Source: Caryophanales bacterium (GTDB taxonomy: Bacteria; Bacillota; Bacilli; JARBTR01). Taken from it: a stretch of 64,000 nt of DNA. Under the pieces are notes generated by a model that was not told where the DNA came from, did no database searches, and saw nothing but the letters and a program-made list of their open reading frames with translations. A program made the position numbers and the translations under genes. The stretch is taken from the NCBI GenBank assembly GCA_029240105.1, contig JARBTR010000006.1:310001-374000 (forward strand). The letters run 5' to 3'. This document shows, in pieces, positions 40,924-49,042 of the stretch (the first letter of the stretch is position 1; every line of letters starts with the position of its first letter).

Positions 40924-42888
40924 TTAATTGTTAGGAATATTATTTCCATGACATCTGAAACAAGATGTTGAATTAGAATATCTTTTTAATGCTGAAGATC
41001 CATTTTTATCTTCTAAATAAGCTAGGATATTCGATTTTCGAATACTTTCATTTGAAGAGTTTATGATCTTCTGTCCGTCTGCTGTAGTAAATTCAGCTCC
41101 ATCTGCTAATGGTGACATAATAGCATTTAGCTCCTCAAGACCTAATCCATCTGCACCCTTCATCCATGCTGCATCAGTTCCATGTGAATAGTGACACTGA
41201 ACACATGGTAGCTGATCATCTTCAGAAGAAACATGATGTGTGTAAATAACTGATGAACCAGAAGATTCCTTTTGTACTTTTGAAATATTAAATCCTATAT
41301 GACAAGATGCACACCATTCGTTAAATTGATTTAAATTCGACATTGCCTTTTTAGCATTTTCAACTTTTGTTAAATCACCACTATTAATATCATATTGAGT
41401 AGAACTCATTATCTCGTGATCAACTTTATAAGTGTACGTGTGGCTATAACTTGAAGTACTATCTAATAACTTAAAGTCAAATTGAGTAGCAATATTTTTT
41501 AATAACGTTATTGTTGCCACAATATCGTTAGGAACAACAATATATCCATACCAACCAATTGTTATGAAACCTTCTGCTAATTTACTTCCCTCTTGAGGGT
41601 TTGATGAGTCCACTGGAAGTTTCCAGTCTGAAAGATTCGTGTTTGGAGCAGTTAGCAAATCCACTCCTTCACCTGAATACGGACTTAGTGACTCATATTT
41701 TACTGGAACCCATTTTCCAAGGTATTTATCGTATCTATAAATCTGAATAATCCAACTTTGCTTACTTTCATCAAGAACCTTATAATTAAATCTTGCATCT
41801 GAAGACTTCAGACTGTTTTCAAACTTAAATTTTAAAGCCTTATAGTTCTTTTTAGGTGCGTCTTTAGGAATAAGGTCCACAATACCATCAGCCTCAACAG
41901 GAGCTCCCCAATTTAGAATTGTATTATTTATATCATTAAACAGATTTCCTGTTGAACTACTTAAACCAACCACTTCTATTTCATCAGTAATTAACCCACC
42001 GTAATATATTCCGTTTACAAGTTGCCTTGGTATTCTTGAATATCCATTTGGACTTGATTGCAACATTCGATCACTTGATGAACCATGTGGGTTATGACAA
42101 CTCGTACAAGTAAAATTCTTGTCCCAGTGCCCTGAAGCGAATTTTGAATCTACAGTGCCATCAGATGCTTTTGCTAATTCTGAGCCTGGCGCAGTATCAA
42201 TCTTAAAGTCACCAGTAGGCATATGAATTGACATATTTCTATTATAACTACCACCATATGTTCCAGCACCATTGTCGTTTTCTGCGTTTTCTTCAAATAC
42301 ATTATAAAAACCCAAAGAACCATCATGGCATGAAATACAAGATTCATAAGCAGATGATTTTGTTAGCAAACCCTCTTCACTTCTAGCTTGATGTATTGAG
42401 TGACAGTTTGCACAAGTATTTGTATTGTTTTTATAATTCCCATGCATATTATGACCAGCTATGCTTCTTGAACTCTTTTGATCACTAGGGTCTATTAAAC
42501 CGCCATTATCAACAGTTTCTTCAAGATATGGGCTGAGTGTAAACGTCTCTGATGCAGAACTTGAACCCTGAGAATTTTTTGCAACTATGTTTACAGTATA
42601 ACTAACTCCTATATCCAAATTTCCGTTTACATCAATAGAATTAACATCCAAATCAGTTTCAGAAAAAATATTTTCAATCGATACGTCATACAATTCTACT
42701 TCGTCATGTGTAGCGTCAGTGGTAGGCATGCTCCAACTAATTCTTACAGCTTCTTTTCCGATTTGTTTCACGATAATGTTTGTAACAACATTAGGCGGAT
42801 TAATTGCTGCCAATGTGTGGTCTGGATATAGACCAAAAATTAAACTCGTAATCAATACGAGAGAAGATAGTAATTTTAATTTTTTCAC
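40924..42888 (-). CDS. Secreted hexahaem c-type cytochrome with FN3 domain
   Basis: 654 residues starting at GTG. A signal peptide (about 1-28, ending HTLAA) leads to an FN3-like domain (31-120) and six CxxCH motifs at about 159, 184, 261, 526, 562 and 643. A 260-residue haem-free block (about 266-525), rich in aromatic and beta-type sequence, separates motifs 3 and 4 and may be a binding domain. Pattern CTSCHNPHGSS matches doubled-CXXCH families. It lacks a membrane anchor or sorting signal. It shares layout with the downstream octahaem gene, 109 bases away, and is probably co-transcribed. Confidence 0.85.
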   Translation of the reverse strand: MKKLKLLSSLVLITSLIFGLYPDHTLAAINPPNVVTNIIVKQIGKEAVRISWSMPTTDATHDEVELYDVSIENIFSETDLDVNSIDVNGNLDIGVSYTVNIVAKNSQGSSSASETFTLSPYLEETVDNGGLIDPSDQKSSRSIAGHNMHGNYKNNTNTCANCHSIHQARSEEGLLTKSSAYESCISCHDGSLGFYNVFEENAENDNGAGTYGGSYNRNMSIHMPTGDFKIDTAPGSELAKASDGTVDSKFASGHWDKNFTCTSCHNPHGSSSDRMLQSSPNGYSRIPRQLVNGIYYGGLITDEIEVVGLSSSTGNLFNDINNTILNWGAPVEADGIVDLIPKDAPKKNYKALKFKFENSLKSSDARFNYKVLDESKQSWIIQIYRYDKYLGKWVPVKYESLSPYSGEGVDLLTAPNTNLSDWKLPVDSSNPQEGSKLAEGFITIGWYGYIVVPNDIVATITLLKNIATQFDFKLLDSTSSYSHTYTYKVDHEIMSSTQYDINSGDLTKVENAKKAMSNLNQFNEWCASCHIGFNISKVQKESSGSSVIYTHHVSSEDDQLPCVQCHYSHGTDAAWMKGADGLGLEELNAIMSPLADGAEFTTADGQKIINSSNESIRKSNILAYLEDKNGSSALKRYSNSTSCFRCHGNNIPNN

Positions 42889-43302
42889 GTCTCATTTCAC
42901 CCTCTTTAAAAGAGTAGATAACTATTCACTTTCTATTATAATTTAAACAAAATTTAATGAGTAGTTATTTATTGTCTAATTATCGAAAATACAAATAAGT
43001 TATATATGATAAAATCACTTTTTGAACTATTTAGGCGATTGAATAAATGGATTATAACGTACAAAGTGACATACCTTATAAAGATACATATATAAAATTC
43101 AAATTTGCAGTCTTCTTTTTTGTATATTTCTCATAAAAAATGATTAGGTTATGCAAAACATTTGTATCCTTAATTAAAATATAGACTTAACAATTCACAA
43201 AACCTACTTATATTCACACCATTCACACATTGACAGTTAAAGTGAAGTTTATTACGATTTAATTGATACTCATTTATTTAAGATTTTCAGAGGGTGACTA
43301 AC
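42889..43302. other. Divergent intergenic region between cytochrome and surface-protein genes
   Basis: 414 bases, very AT-rich, without a convincing gene. It should hold promoters for both directions. A TATAAT on the minus strand (42935-42940) lies about 47 bases before the cytochrome start. On the plus strand there is a good candidate at 43230-43258. Confidence 0.6.
43230..43258 (+). promoter_or_regulatory. Candidate sigma-A promoter of the wall-anchored protein
   Basis: A perfect TTGACA (43230-43235) and TACGAT (43253-43258) are separated by exactly 17 bases. The ATG follows 45 bases later. Confidence 0.5.
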
Positions 43303-44019
43303 ATGAGCAAATTTAGGTATTTATTACTTTTATTAATAATTAACACTATTTTTATTTTTCCACTATCCGTTTTTGCTGAGGGAGAAAATCCTACCCCAGA
43401 TGAAAATCTTATTTTAAATATAGAAACATCACAAAATAGCTCCCTTTTAAGTACACAGACGACATCAACTACTGGAGATGTAGCTGCTACTAATAACGGT
43501 AAAATAAGCGGGTACGTCTGGAACGACGCTAATAAGGATGGGATATTTCAAACCGAAACAGAAAAACCTATTTCAGGAATTTCCGTTTACTTATACAACT
43601 ATGGAAACGCTATGTCTTCAACAACTACAGTTGCTACTGGAGATTTTTCATTTACTGGACTCGCATCTTCAAACTACGAAATAATTATTAGTAGTAACAA
43701 TTTTGGTGCTGGTTCAGAGGTATCTCCCAAATTTAATTGGAACACCTCATCAAAGAACAATAATTTTTCTAAGAAAAGTAATGATGCATCAAGTTGGACA
43801 TCGGGTATCATTACATTGAGCAGCGGAGAAACTAAAACAAACTTTGGTTTAGGGGCTTACGATCCAACACGTTTGGAAGCCGTAACACATGAACATGAAG
43901 CAGAGAACAACACAAACCCTAAAACGGCAGATGAGACACTTTATGCCGTGCCAATTATAGGTATAATCGGAGCAATTGGAATGTTTGTGTTTTCAAGAAG
44001 AAAAATCCATACAATTTAA
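43303..44019 (+). CDS. SdrD-B-like cell-wall-anchored protein with NPKTA sorting signal
   Basis: About 238 residues. Signal peptide (1-26, ending VFAEG), a Ser/Thr-rich linker, one SdrD-B/Cna-B-like domain (about 66-185) starting ISGYVWNDANKDGIFQ and with a calcium-site-like NDANKDG loop, then a C-terminal sorting signal: NPKTA, a hydrophobic helix (AVPIIGIIGAIGMFVF) and RRK. The NPxT form suits a class B sortase, and one is encoded next door. AGAGGG precedes the chosen ATG at 43303; a GTG at 43294 is in frame. The role is likely structural or as a docking protein for neighbouring secreted cytochromes, which is inference. Confidence 0.82.
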   Translation: MSKFRYLLLLLIINTIFIFPLSVFAEGENPTPDENLILNIETSQNSSLLSTQTTSTTGDVAATNNGKISGYVWNDANKDGIFQTETEKPISGISVYLYNYGNAMSSTTTVATGDFSFTGLASSNYEIIISSNNFGAGSEVSPKFNWNTSSKNNNFSKKSNDASSWTSGIITLSSGETKTNFGLGAYDPTRLEAVTHEHEAENNTNPKTADETLYAVPIIGIIGAIGMFVFSRRKIHTI

Positions 44020-44030
44020 ATAATGAATCA

Positions 44031-44070
44031 ACAAACCCCCATGAGATTAATTCTAATGGGGGTTTAGTTT
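44031..44070. terminator. Shared bidirectional terminator
   Basis: A perfect 10-bp stem (44033-44042 with 44056-44065, AAACCCCCAT arm) lies between the convergent surface-protein and sortase genes. It overlaps the sortase stop codon by two bases. Confidence 0.8.
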
Positions 44071-44885
44071 ATCGGTTTATTTTGTAGTGCACTACTAGTA
44101 TCAACTTTCTTTTCTTCATTAGAACGAACCAATCTTGCTGCCAATACCAAACGAGCTCCTTTAAATTCATTAGAGCAAGTAGACAGTAGCAGGATAGAAT
44201 CCGACTGTATAACATCTACACCAGTTGTAAAATATGATTTCTCTTCTATTTCCTCAATAAAATTTAAGAATTTATCAGGATTATCAAAATTAAATTTTCG
44301 ATAGTTATAAAAATTTTCATCTTCAGCCCCAGCTGAAAAGCAAGCAAATATTTTATATTCGCGTTCCTCGTATACTGTATTCATTGTAAGTGTAGGGCTT
44401 TTTTTATAAAATTCTACATCTTGATATTTAATAAGATCATGGAACATTTGCCCAGTTTTCATGTTATGCCCATAAATAACTAAACATTGACTGCTATTAA
44501 ATTTGCTTATTAAATTTGATTTATCAAAAAAGAGGCATCCATTTTTATTTTCATTACCAAAAAAATCAGTATTTAAATATACTTTATTGTTGGTCGTTTG
44601 AACAACTGGGTAATCAATATTCGTTTCTGGTACAGTCAACCAACCTCTTAAATCATTATTTTGCCCATAGACCATATAAAAACTTGGTAAAATTGCATCA
44701 TCTTCTGAGCGAACTACACTAATCATTTCCTCTGATGCCTCTTTTCCATACATATCAGACAAGTTATCGTAGTTCATTTTATTTTCTATTGAATTAACCC
44801 AAATTTCTATAAACAAATATCGACCACTATATATTAAAACAATGACAGATATAAGCATCATTGTTCTCCAAAAAAACTTTCTCAA
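44064..44885 (-). CDS. srtB: Class B sortase
   Basis: Membrane transpeptidase of 273 residues that cleaves a sorting motif and links the protein to the wall. One N-terminal membrane helix (7-28) is followed by the catalytic domain with His140 in IYGHNM, Cys237 in LLLSTCSNE and Arg245 in KGARLVLAAR. WLTVPETNIDYPVVQ and NGCLFFD are typical of class B. The start is TTG after GGGGGAGAA. Class B enzymes often have one or a few dedicated substrates encoded nearby, and the convergent gene encodes an NPKTA protein. No heme-uptake (isd) genes are present. Confidence 0.92.
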   Translation of the reverse strand: MRKFFWRTMMLISVIVLIYSGRYLFIEIWVNSIENKMNYDNLSDMYGKEASEEMISVVRSEDDAILPSFYMVYGQNNDLRGWLTVPETNIDYPVVQTTNNKVYLNTDFFGNENKNGCLFFDKSNLISKFNSSQCLVIYGHNMKTGQMFHDLIKYQDVEFYKKSPTLTMNTVYEEREYKIFACFSAGAEDENFYNYRKFNFDNPDKFLNFIEEIEEKSYFTTGVDVIQSDSILLLSTCSNEFKGARLVLAARLVRSNEEKKVDTSSALQNKPIN

Positions 44886-44922
44886 TTCTCCCCCACCTCA
44901 GTTAACCCTTCCCTATATGCGT

Positions 44923-45753
44923 TTAGGGACAATTACTCTTTTCAAATCCTTTTAAATAAGCATTAAACTCTCCGCCAATGATAATAAAAATTCCAGTTAT
45001 ATAGAACCACAGAATAAGAAGTATGGTTCCTCCCAAACTTCCGTAAGCTCGCGTAAAATTTCCAAAGTTATCAATATAATAAGCAAATCCAAAGGATGAA
45101 ACTAACCATCCAGTACTAGCTAAAGCAGCTCCAGGCATTGCTTTACGACATTTGAATTTCAGATTAGGTCCTATCCAATACAACATTGTAAAAACAGTAA
45201 ATAAAATCAAAATGGAAAGCCCCCAACGAATCAAATGCCAGACAGCTGGAAAGACCGTATTCCCACCTAATTGAGAAAAAATCCAAATCCCCAACTGTTT
45301 TCCAAATACAGGAAGAGCAAGTGTAATAAATAAAACAAGTAGCATTCCTAACGTTAAAAGTAACGAAAGGGCTCTTTGTTTAATAAATGCACGATTCTTA
45401 GTTACACCATATGCTTTGTTTAGTGTTACTACAATCGCATTTATACCGCTTGAAGCAGACCATAGAGCAGTAACGAAACCGAAAGATAGAAGACCTACAC
45501 TTGGACTTGTTAAAACTTGTTGCAAAGAAGATGAAATTACATCTCCAGCTGCACCTGGTCCAAGTCTGTCAACAAAGGATACTAATTCTGCTTTATGCAG
45601 AATTGGAAGAAAAGGCAACAAGGTAACTACGAAAATTAAAGCTGGAAACATCGATAGTAGAAAATAATAAGCCATTTGTGCTGCAAGTCCTAACAGGTCT
45701 TCATGAAAAATTCTTTTTATTAGATAAGGAAAAAATTCAAAAATTCTCTTCAT
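44923..45753 (-). CDS. YihY/BrkB family inner membrane protein (YfkH-like)
   Basis: 276 residues with six membrane segments. Family marks are AAQMAYYFLLSMFPALIF near residue 25 and the C-terminal AYGSLGGTILLILWFYITG with IIIGGEFNAYL. The function is unknown; the family was once called ribonuclease BN by error. AAAGGAG precedes the ATG. It probably corresponds to YfkH, which with the yfkD/E/F-like genes would extend a conserved neighbourhood interrupted here by the cytochrome-sortase island. Confidence 0.9.
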   Translation of the reverse strand: MKRIFEFFPYLIKRIFHEDLLGLAAQMAYYFLLSMFPALIFVVTLLPFLPILHKAELVSFVDRLGPGAAGDVISSSLQQVLTSPSVGLLSFGFVTALWSASSGINAIVVTLNKAYGVTKNRAFIKQRALSLLLTLGMLLVLFITLALPVFGKQLGIWIFSQLGGNTVFPAVWHLIRWGLSILILFTVFTMLYWIGPNLKFKCRKAMPGAALASTGWLVSSFGFAYYIDNFGNFTRAYGSLGGTILLILWFYITGIFIIIGGEFNAYLKGFEKSNCP

Positions 45754-45834
45754 AAAACTCCTTTAAAACTATGATAAATTTCTACTTTAATTATTATCAT
45801 TATCGAATAGTTTAACACATTAGGAAACATGGCT

Positions 45835-45851
45835 TGTAATCTTTTTGTAAT
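45835..45851 (+). promoter_or_regulatory. WalR (YycF) binding box upstream of the NlpC/P60 gene
   Basis: TGTAAT-CTTTT-TGTAAT fits the published WalR consensus TGTWAH-N5-TGTWAH at every position. It lies 80 bases upstream of a cell-wall endopeptidase, the type of gene WalRK controls. The match is seen; the regulation is inferred. Confidence 0.6.
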
Positions 45852-45930
45852 CCAAATCTAATTCTCATGTAACCATTTATTTCCTGAAAAATTATATATT
45901 GTTAACAAGAGAATTCGGGAGGTAATTTAC

Positions 45931-46467
45931 ATGAAAAAGAAAGTGGCTATTCTAACTACAACTTTATCGATTTTAGCTAGTACGTTTTATCCAATGACTA
46001 CTCATGCTTTTACCCCAGATTCAGAAGGTAAATATCTGTCTCCTTCAGCCATCGAAAGTATAATGAAGGAGTTAGAGGAGTCGAGGATTCCAAAAGCTTC
46101 CTTTGATACAAATAAATTAGTTGACATGAGCAAGAAATACATTGGTATTAAATACCTTGCTGCCGGGAAAACCCCAAAAGGATTTGATTGTTCAGGATTT
46201 GTGGGTTTTATGTTTAAAAAGTCAGCTGGAATTGATTTGCCTTGGTCTTCTGACACTATGTTTGAAGTGGGAGTCCCTATTGAAAGAAATAATCTTCAAG
46301 TTGGCGATCTTGTTTTTTTTAAAACAGGAAGTAAAACCATTTCTCATGTAGGTATTTATATTGGTAATGGGGATTTTATACATTCCGCGTCAGTAATTGG
46401 CATTACAATTTCATCACTATCAGAAAAATATTATACAACCCGTTATCAAGGGGCAAAAAGAATTTAA
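45931..46467 (+). CDS. NlpC/P60 family cell-wall endopeptidase
   Basis: 178-residue secreted peptidoglycan hydrolase. Signal peptide (about 1-27, ending TTHAFT) and a short linker precede the NlpC/P60 domain (about 65-178). The catalytic Cys is in FDCSGFVG, the His in SHVGIYIGNG, and a third polar residue in FIHSA. It has no LysM or SH3 wall-binding repeats, so it is a minimal single-domain enzyme. GGGAGG precedes the ATG. It cleaves D-gamma-glutamyl-diaminopimelate-type bonds if like its relatives. A WalR box upstream suggests growth-linked control. Confidence 0.93.
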   Translation: MKKKVAILTTTLSILASTFYPMTTHAFTPDSEGKYLSPSAIESIMKELEESRIPKASFDTNKLVDMSKKYIGIKYLAAGKTPKGFDCSGFVGFMFKKSAGIDLPWSSDTMFEVGVPIERNNLQVGDLVFFKTGSKTISHVGIYIGNGDFIHSASVIGITISSLSEKYYTTRYQGAKRI

Positions 46468-46503
46468 TACGATATTTATGGCCTCCTCCATATATAGCTT
46501 TAA

Positions 46504-46537
46504 TTTAGAACAGATACATACTGTTCTATTTTTTTCC
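46504..46537 (+). terminator. Intrinsic terminator after the NlpC/P60 gene
   Basis: A perfect 8-bp stem TAGAACAG/CTGTTCTA (46506-46528) is followed by seven T. Confidence 0.85.
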
Positions 46538-46545
46538 CTATAAAA

Positions 46546-46585
46546 TAAAAAAGACAGTTTTTAGTAACCGTCTCCTGTCTTGCAT
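46546..46585 (-). terminator. Intrinsic terminator after the DUF2164 gene
   Basis: The arms AAGACAG and CTGTCTT pair (46551-46583). TTTTTTATTTT follows on the minus strand. It closes the kinase-ABC operon. Confidence 0.7.
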
Positions 46586-46618
46586 TATTTAAAGGAGAAA
46601 TTCCATATCCCCTGTTTA

Positions 46619-46855
46619 TTAAGGTCTTTTTAGTGAAAATAATTCTTCTTCAAGTCTTGTAGAGGATTGTTCCCATAGTTTCTTCGCTTGATTAATGCCT
46701 TCATTGTAGTAATACTTGGATATGACTTTATCAATAAATTCGAGAAAGTCTTCCGCAGCCAAATCGCCTATTTCTTCGCCTTTTTCCTGGTAAAAATATT
46801 CTTGAATTTCATTTATCATTTTTCTGCGTATTTCTTTATCCCATTTTACTAGCAT
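46619..46855 (-). CDS. DUF2164 family protein
   Basis: 78 residues, cytoplasmic, acidic. The family pattern is clear: EIQEYFYQEKGEEIGDLAAEDFLEFI and then YYYNEGINQAKK. Function is unknown. AGGTAGGA precedes the ATG. It lies 17 bases after the ABC ATPase-like gene and is the last gene of the operon. Confidence 0.88.
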   Translation of the reverse strand: MLVKWDKEIRRKMINEIQEYFYQEKGEEIGDLAAEDFLEFIDKVISKYYYNEGINQAKKLWEQSSTRLEEELFSLKRP

Positions 46856-46872
46856 TTTTAATCCTACCTATA

Positions 46873-47511
46873 TCAAATTAATTTTCCATTTATAATGACA
46901 ACGATCTTATCTGCCAATTTTGCTATTTCTTTTGATTCTGTAGATAGAACCACACATACTCCAATTTCATGAGCTAGCTTTTTTAACTTGCTTTCAAATA
47001 AGTTTATTTCCTTTTCATTAAAAGCTTTTGTTGGATCGGTAATCAAGACTGTCTTTTTATCACATAGAACAACTAATACAATGTCGTATAGAAAACGTTG
47101 ATATGGTGTTAAATCAGATACCTTTTTTTCCAATAAATCTTCATCAAATCCGAATTCTACTAACACATCGTCTATGTTTACATTCTTTCTAGGAATAGAA
47201 ATATCCATTGCCAATTCAATATTTCTTTTTACATTTAAATATTCCACTTGTCTACTATGTTGATTATGAAATCCAACATAGTCCTTTAATATTTCCTCTG
47301 GAGAGCTGTGCTTTAAATTTTTTTCATTAAACAAAACCCGTCCAAACTCTGGCTCAATCAACCCAATCATAAGTGAAAAGGTTGCATTGCGTGCAGCCTC
47401 TGTACTTCCACTGATTGCATAAAAAACATTTTGATGAAAGATGTAGCTTGCTTGGTTTAATACTTGTACCTGCTTATTAAACTGGAAAGATACGTTTTGA
47501 AGTTCTATCAT
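46873..47511 (-). CDS. Degenerate ABC-transporter ATP-binding protein (catalytic motifs lost)
   Basis: 212 residues, the length of a normal MacB/LolD-type ATPase, and alignable throughout. Every catalytic motif is altered. Walker A reads SGSTEAARNAT near residues 34-44 where GPSGSGKST is expected, so the lysine is arginine and the glycines are lost. The signature reads LTPYQ, not LSGGQ. Walker B reads VLITDPT, with Asp and the catalytic Glu displaced. The H-loop His is absent (LSTESKE). It overlaps the permease stop by four bases (ATGA). It probably cannot hydrolyse ATP; it may be a structural or regulatory subunit, or a decaying gene with an intact frame. Confidence 0.8.
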   Translation of the reverse strand: MIELQNVSFQFNKQVQVLNQASYIFHQNVFYAISGSTEAARNATFSLMIGLIEPEFGRVLFNEKNLKHSSPEEILKDYVGFHNQHSRQVEYLNVKRNIELAMDISIPRKNVNIDDVLVEFGFDEDLLEKKVSDLTPYQRFLYDIVLVVLCDKKTVLITDPTKAFNEKEINLFESKLKKLAHEIGVCVVLSTESKEIAKLADKIVVIINGKLI

Positions 47512-48986
47512 ATTGACTCCTCCAAATCACTATCCATTAGGAGATTTCTCTTTGACATTCGCAGTACTTTCAGTAAAGTTAATACTGCTGCGTTCACACT
47601 TAGGAATAACCCAATTAAGGTCACGCCCATCTGATCATAAAAATTAGGTTTTAAATCTAAATCAAAAAGGACTGTTTCCATTTGTGTAAACTTGCTTAAA
47701 ACATCTGCATAAGAATTTCCAGACTGATGTATATTGTTCGTGCTATTTTCTTGAATTAAAAAGAAGATTTCTTTAAGAATGTACGATATTTTATCAAGTG
47801 CTATTGGACTAATAATAATAGCCAAAGCAAACCCTATTACTATTAGTATCATCCATTCTAATAATAATTGTGTGAAAATGTTGCGGTTGCTCTCGCCAAA
47901 TAGGAGAAGTGTTTGTATTTCTTCTGATCTCTTCTTTCTTATTGCAAGTAATAAAAGAGTTGTAAATAAAAATAATCCAATAAATGTTGAAAGGGTGAGA
48001 ATAGTACCAATTGAAATGGCCTTTTTCAATTGATATGAAACAGCCTTAAATTGAGTATCATCTTTATAAATATCATAAAAAAAGAGATTAATCCCCTTTT
48101 CCATTGCTTTAATTCGGAATTGTTCATAAGAGTCTGGATTTTTTAGAGTGAAAATAGCCTTATCAACAATTGGATTCTCTACAAATCCACCACTCAACTC
48201 AGACATAGCTGTAACGGATGTGAAAATTCTATTCTTATCTGATAAAAAACTTAAATCCCCAGCTAAACCGCTGTTTTGAGGAACTCCAGAAATAAAAATT
48301 CCTGAAACAATAAAGCTTTTTGTACGGTTTCCATCAATACTTTCTAATTCAAAAGTATCTCCAATTTTCAAATGATTTTTATCAGCCAACCCATGCTCTA
48401 TAATTGCATTATTTGTATTGAGATCGGCAGGAGAGATATCACTTCCTGAAATTAAAATATTTATATTACTCTTAAATGCATCCAATACTTCAGATTTCAA
48501 AACTCCCATTAGTTGAAATTGTGGTTTTTTAATCCCCTCAGTAGTTTCGAGTTTGCTTTTATCCCTACCAGCAGGTGTTACTGGTGAAATACCCTTCCCG
48601 ACTACATTTATTATAGATGTATATTGAGCACTTTTGACCTCTGGCAGGTTTGAAACATCATCTGCCATTTTCATTGACAAGGTAGCGATTTGGCTAGGCA
48701 AAAACCGTTCGTAACTACTATTACTACTCGATTCATTAAAATGACCCGTTTGAGGCGGGTTTTTCCCAGATTTACTATTTGCCTTCGCTTCAAACAAACT
48801 TTTAGCGTTCACCTGAATAATAGCTTTTAATCCCCATTTATTACGAGCATATTCTAGTTCTGCTTCTGCTGAACTATTCCATTTAAGCCCCAATAGCATG
48901 AAACTACCCAGGCTAAAATACATAAATAGTATAAAAAAACTGCGAGAAGGCCGAAGGAAAATGTACCAAAAAGTTCTTTTTAACAT
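47508..48986 (-). CDS. FtsX/MacB-type ABC transporter permease
   Basis: About 492 residues. A first membrane helix (about 10-32), a large extracytoplasmic domain (about 35-310) with substrate-domain features such as IISGSDISPADLNTNNAIIEHGL, then three C-terminal helices, the FtsX-family topology. The ATG at 48986 has AGGAGG 10 bases upstream; the open frame starts seven codons earlier inside that site. Such transporters, next to a two-component system, usually sense or expel peptides or handle lipoproteins or cell-wall hydrolases. The partner ATPase is degenerate, so it may work mechanically or as a sensor. Confidence 0.85.
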   Translation of the reverse strand: MLKRTFWYIFLRPSRSFFILFMYFSLGSFMLLGLKWNSSAEAELEYARNKWGLKAIIQVNAKSLFEAKANSKSGKNPPQTGHFNESSSNSSYERFLPSQIATLSMKMADDVSNLPEVKSAQYTSIINVVGKGISPVTPAGRDKSKLETTEGIKKPQFQLMGVLKSEVLDAFKSNINILISGSDISPADLNTNNAIIEHGLADKNHLKIGDTFELESIDGNRTKSFIVSGIFISGVPQNSGLAGDLSFLSDKNRIFTSVTAMSELSGGFVENPIVDKAIFTLKNPDSYEQFRIKAMEKGINLFFYDIYKDDTQFKAVSYQLKKAISIGTILTLSTFIGLFLFTTLLLLAIRKKRSEEIQTLLLFGESNRNIFTQLLLEWMILIVIGFALAIIISPIALDKISYILKEIFFLIQENSTNNIHQSGNSYADVLSKFTQMETVLFDLDLKPNFYDQMGVTLIGLFLSVNAAVLTLLKVLRMSKRNLLMDSDLEESI

Positions 48987-49042
48987 TACCAATTGACCTC
49001 CTTTCATTTTTCTTTACATCTCTATTAACTAATTGATACTAG

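Noticed and set aside
38967-42888. Sortase signals on the two cytochromes
   Set aside because: Both C-termini end soon after the last haem motif, without an LPxTG/NPxT motif or hydrophobic helix.
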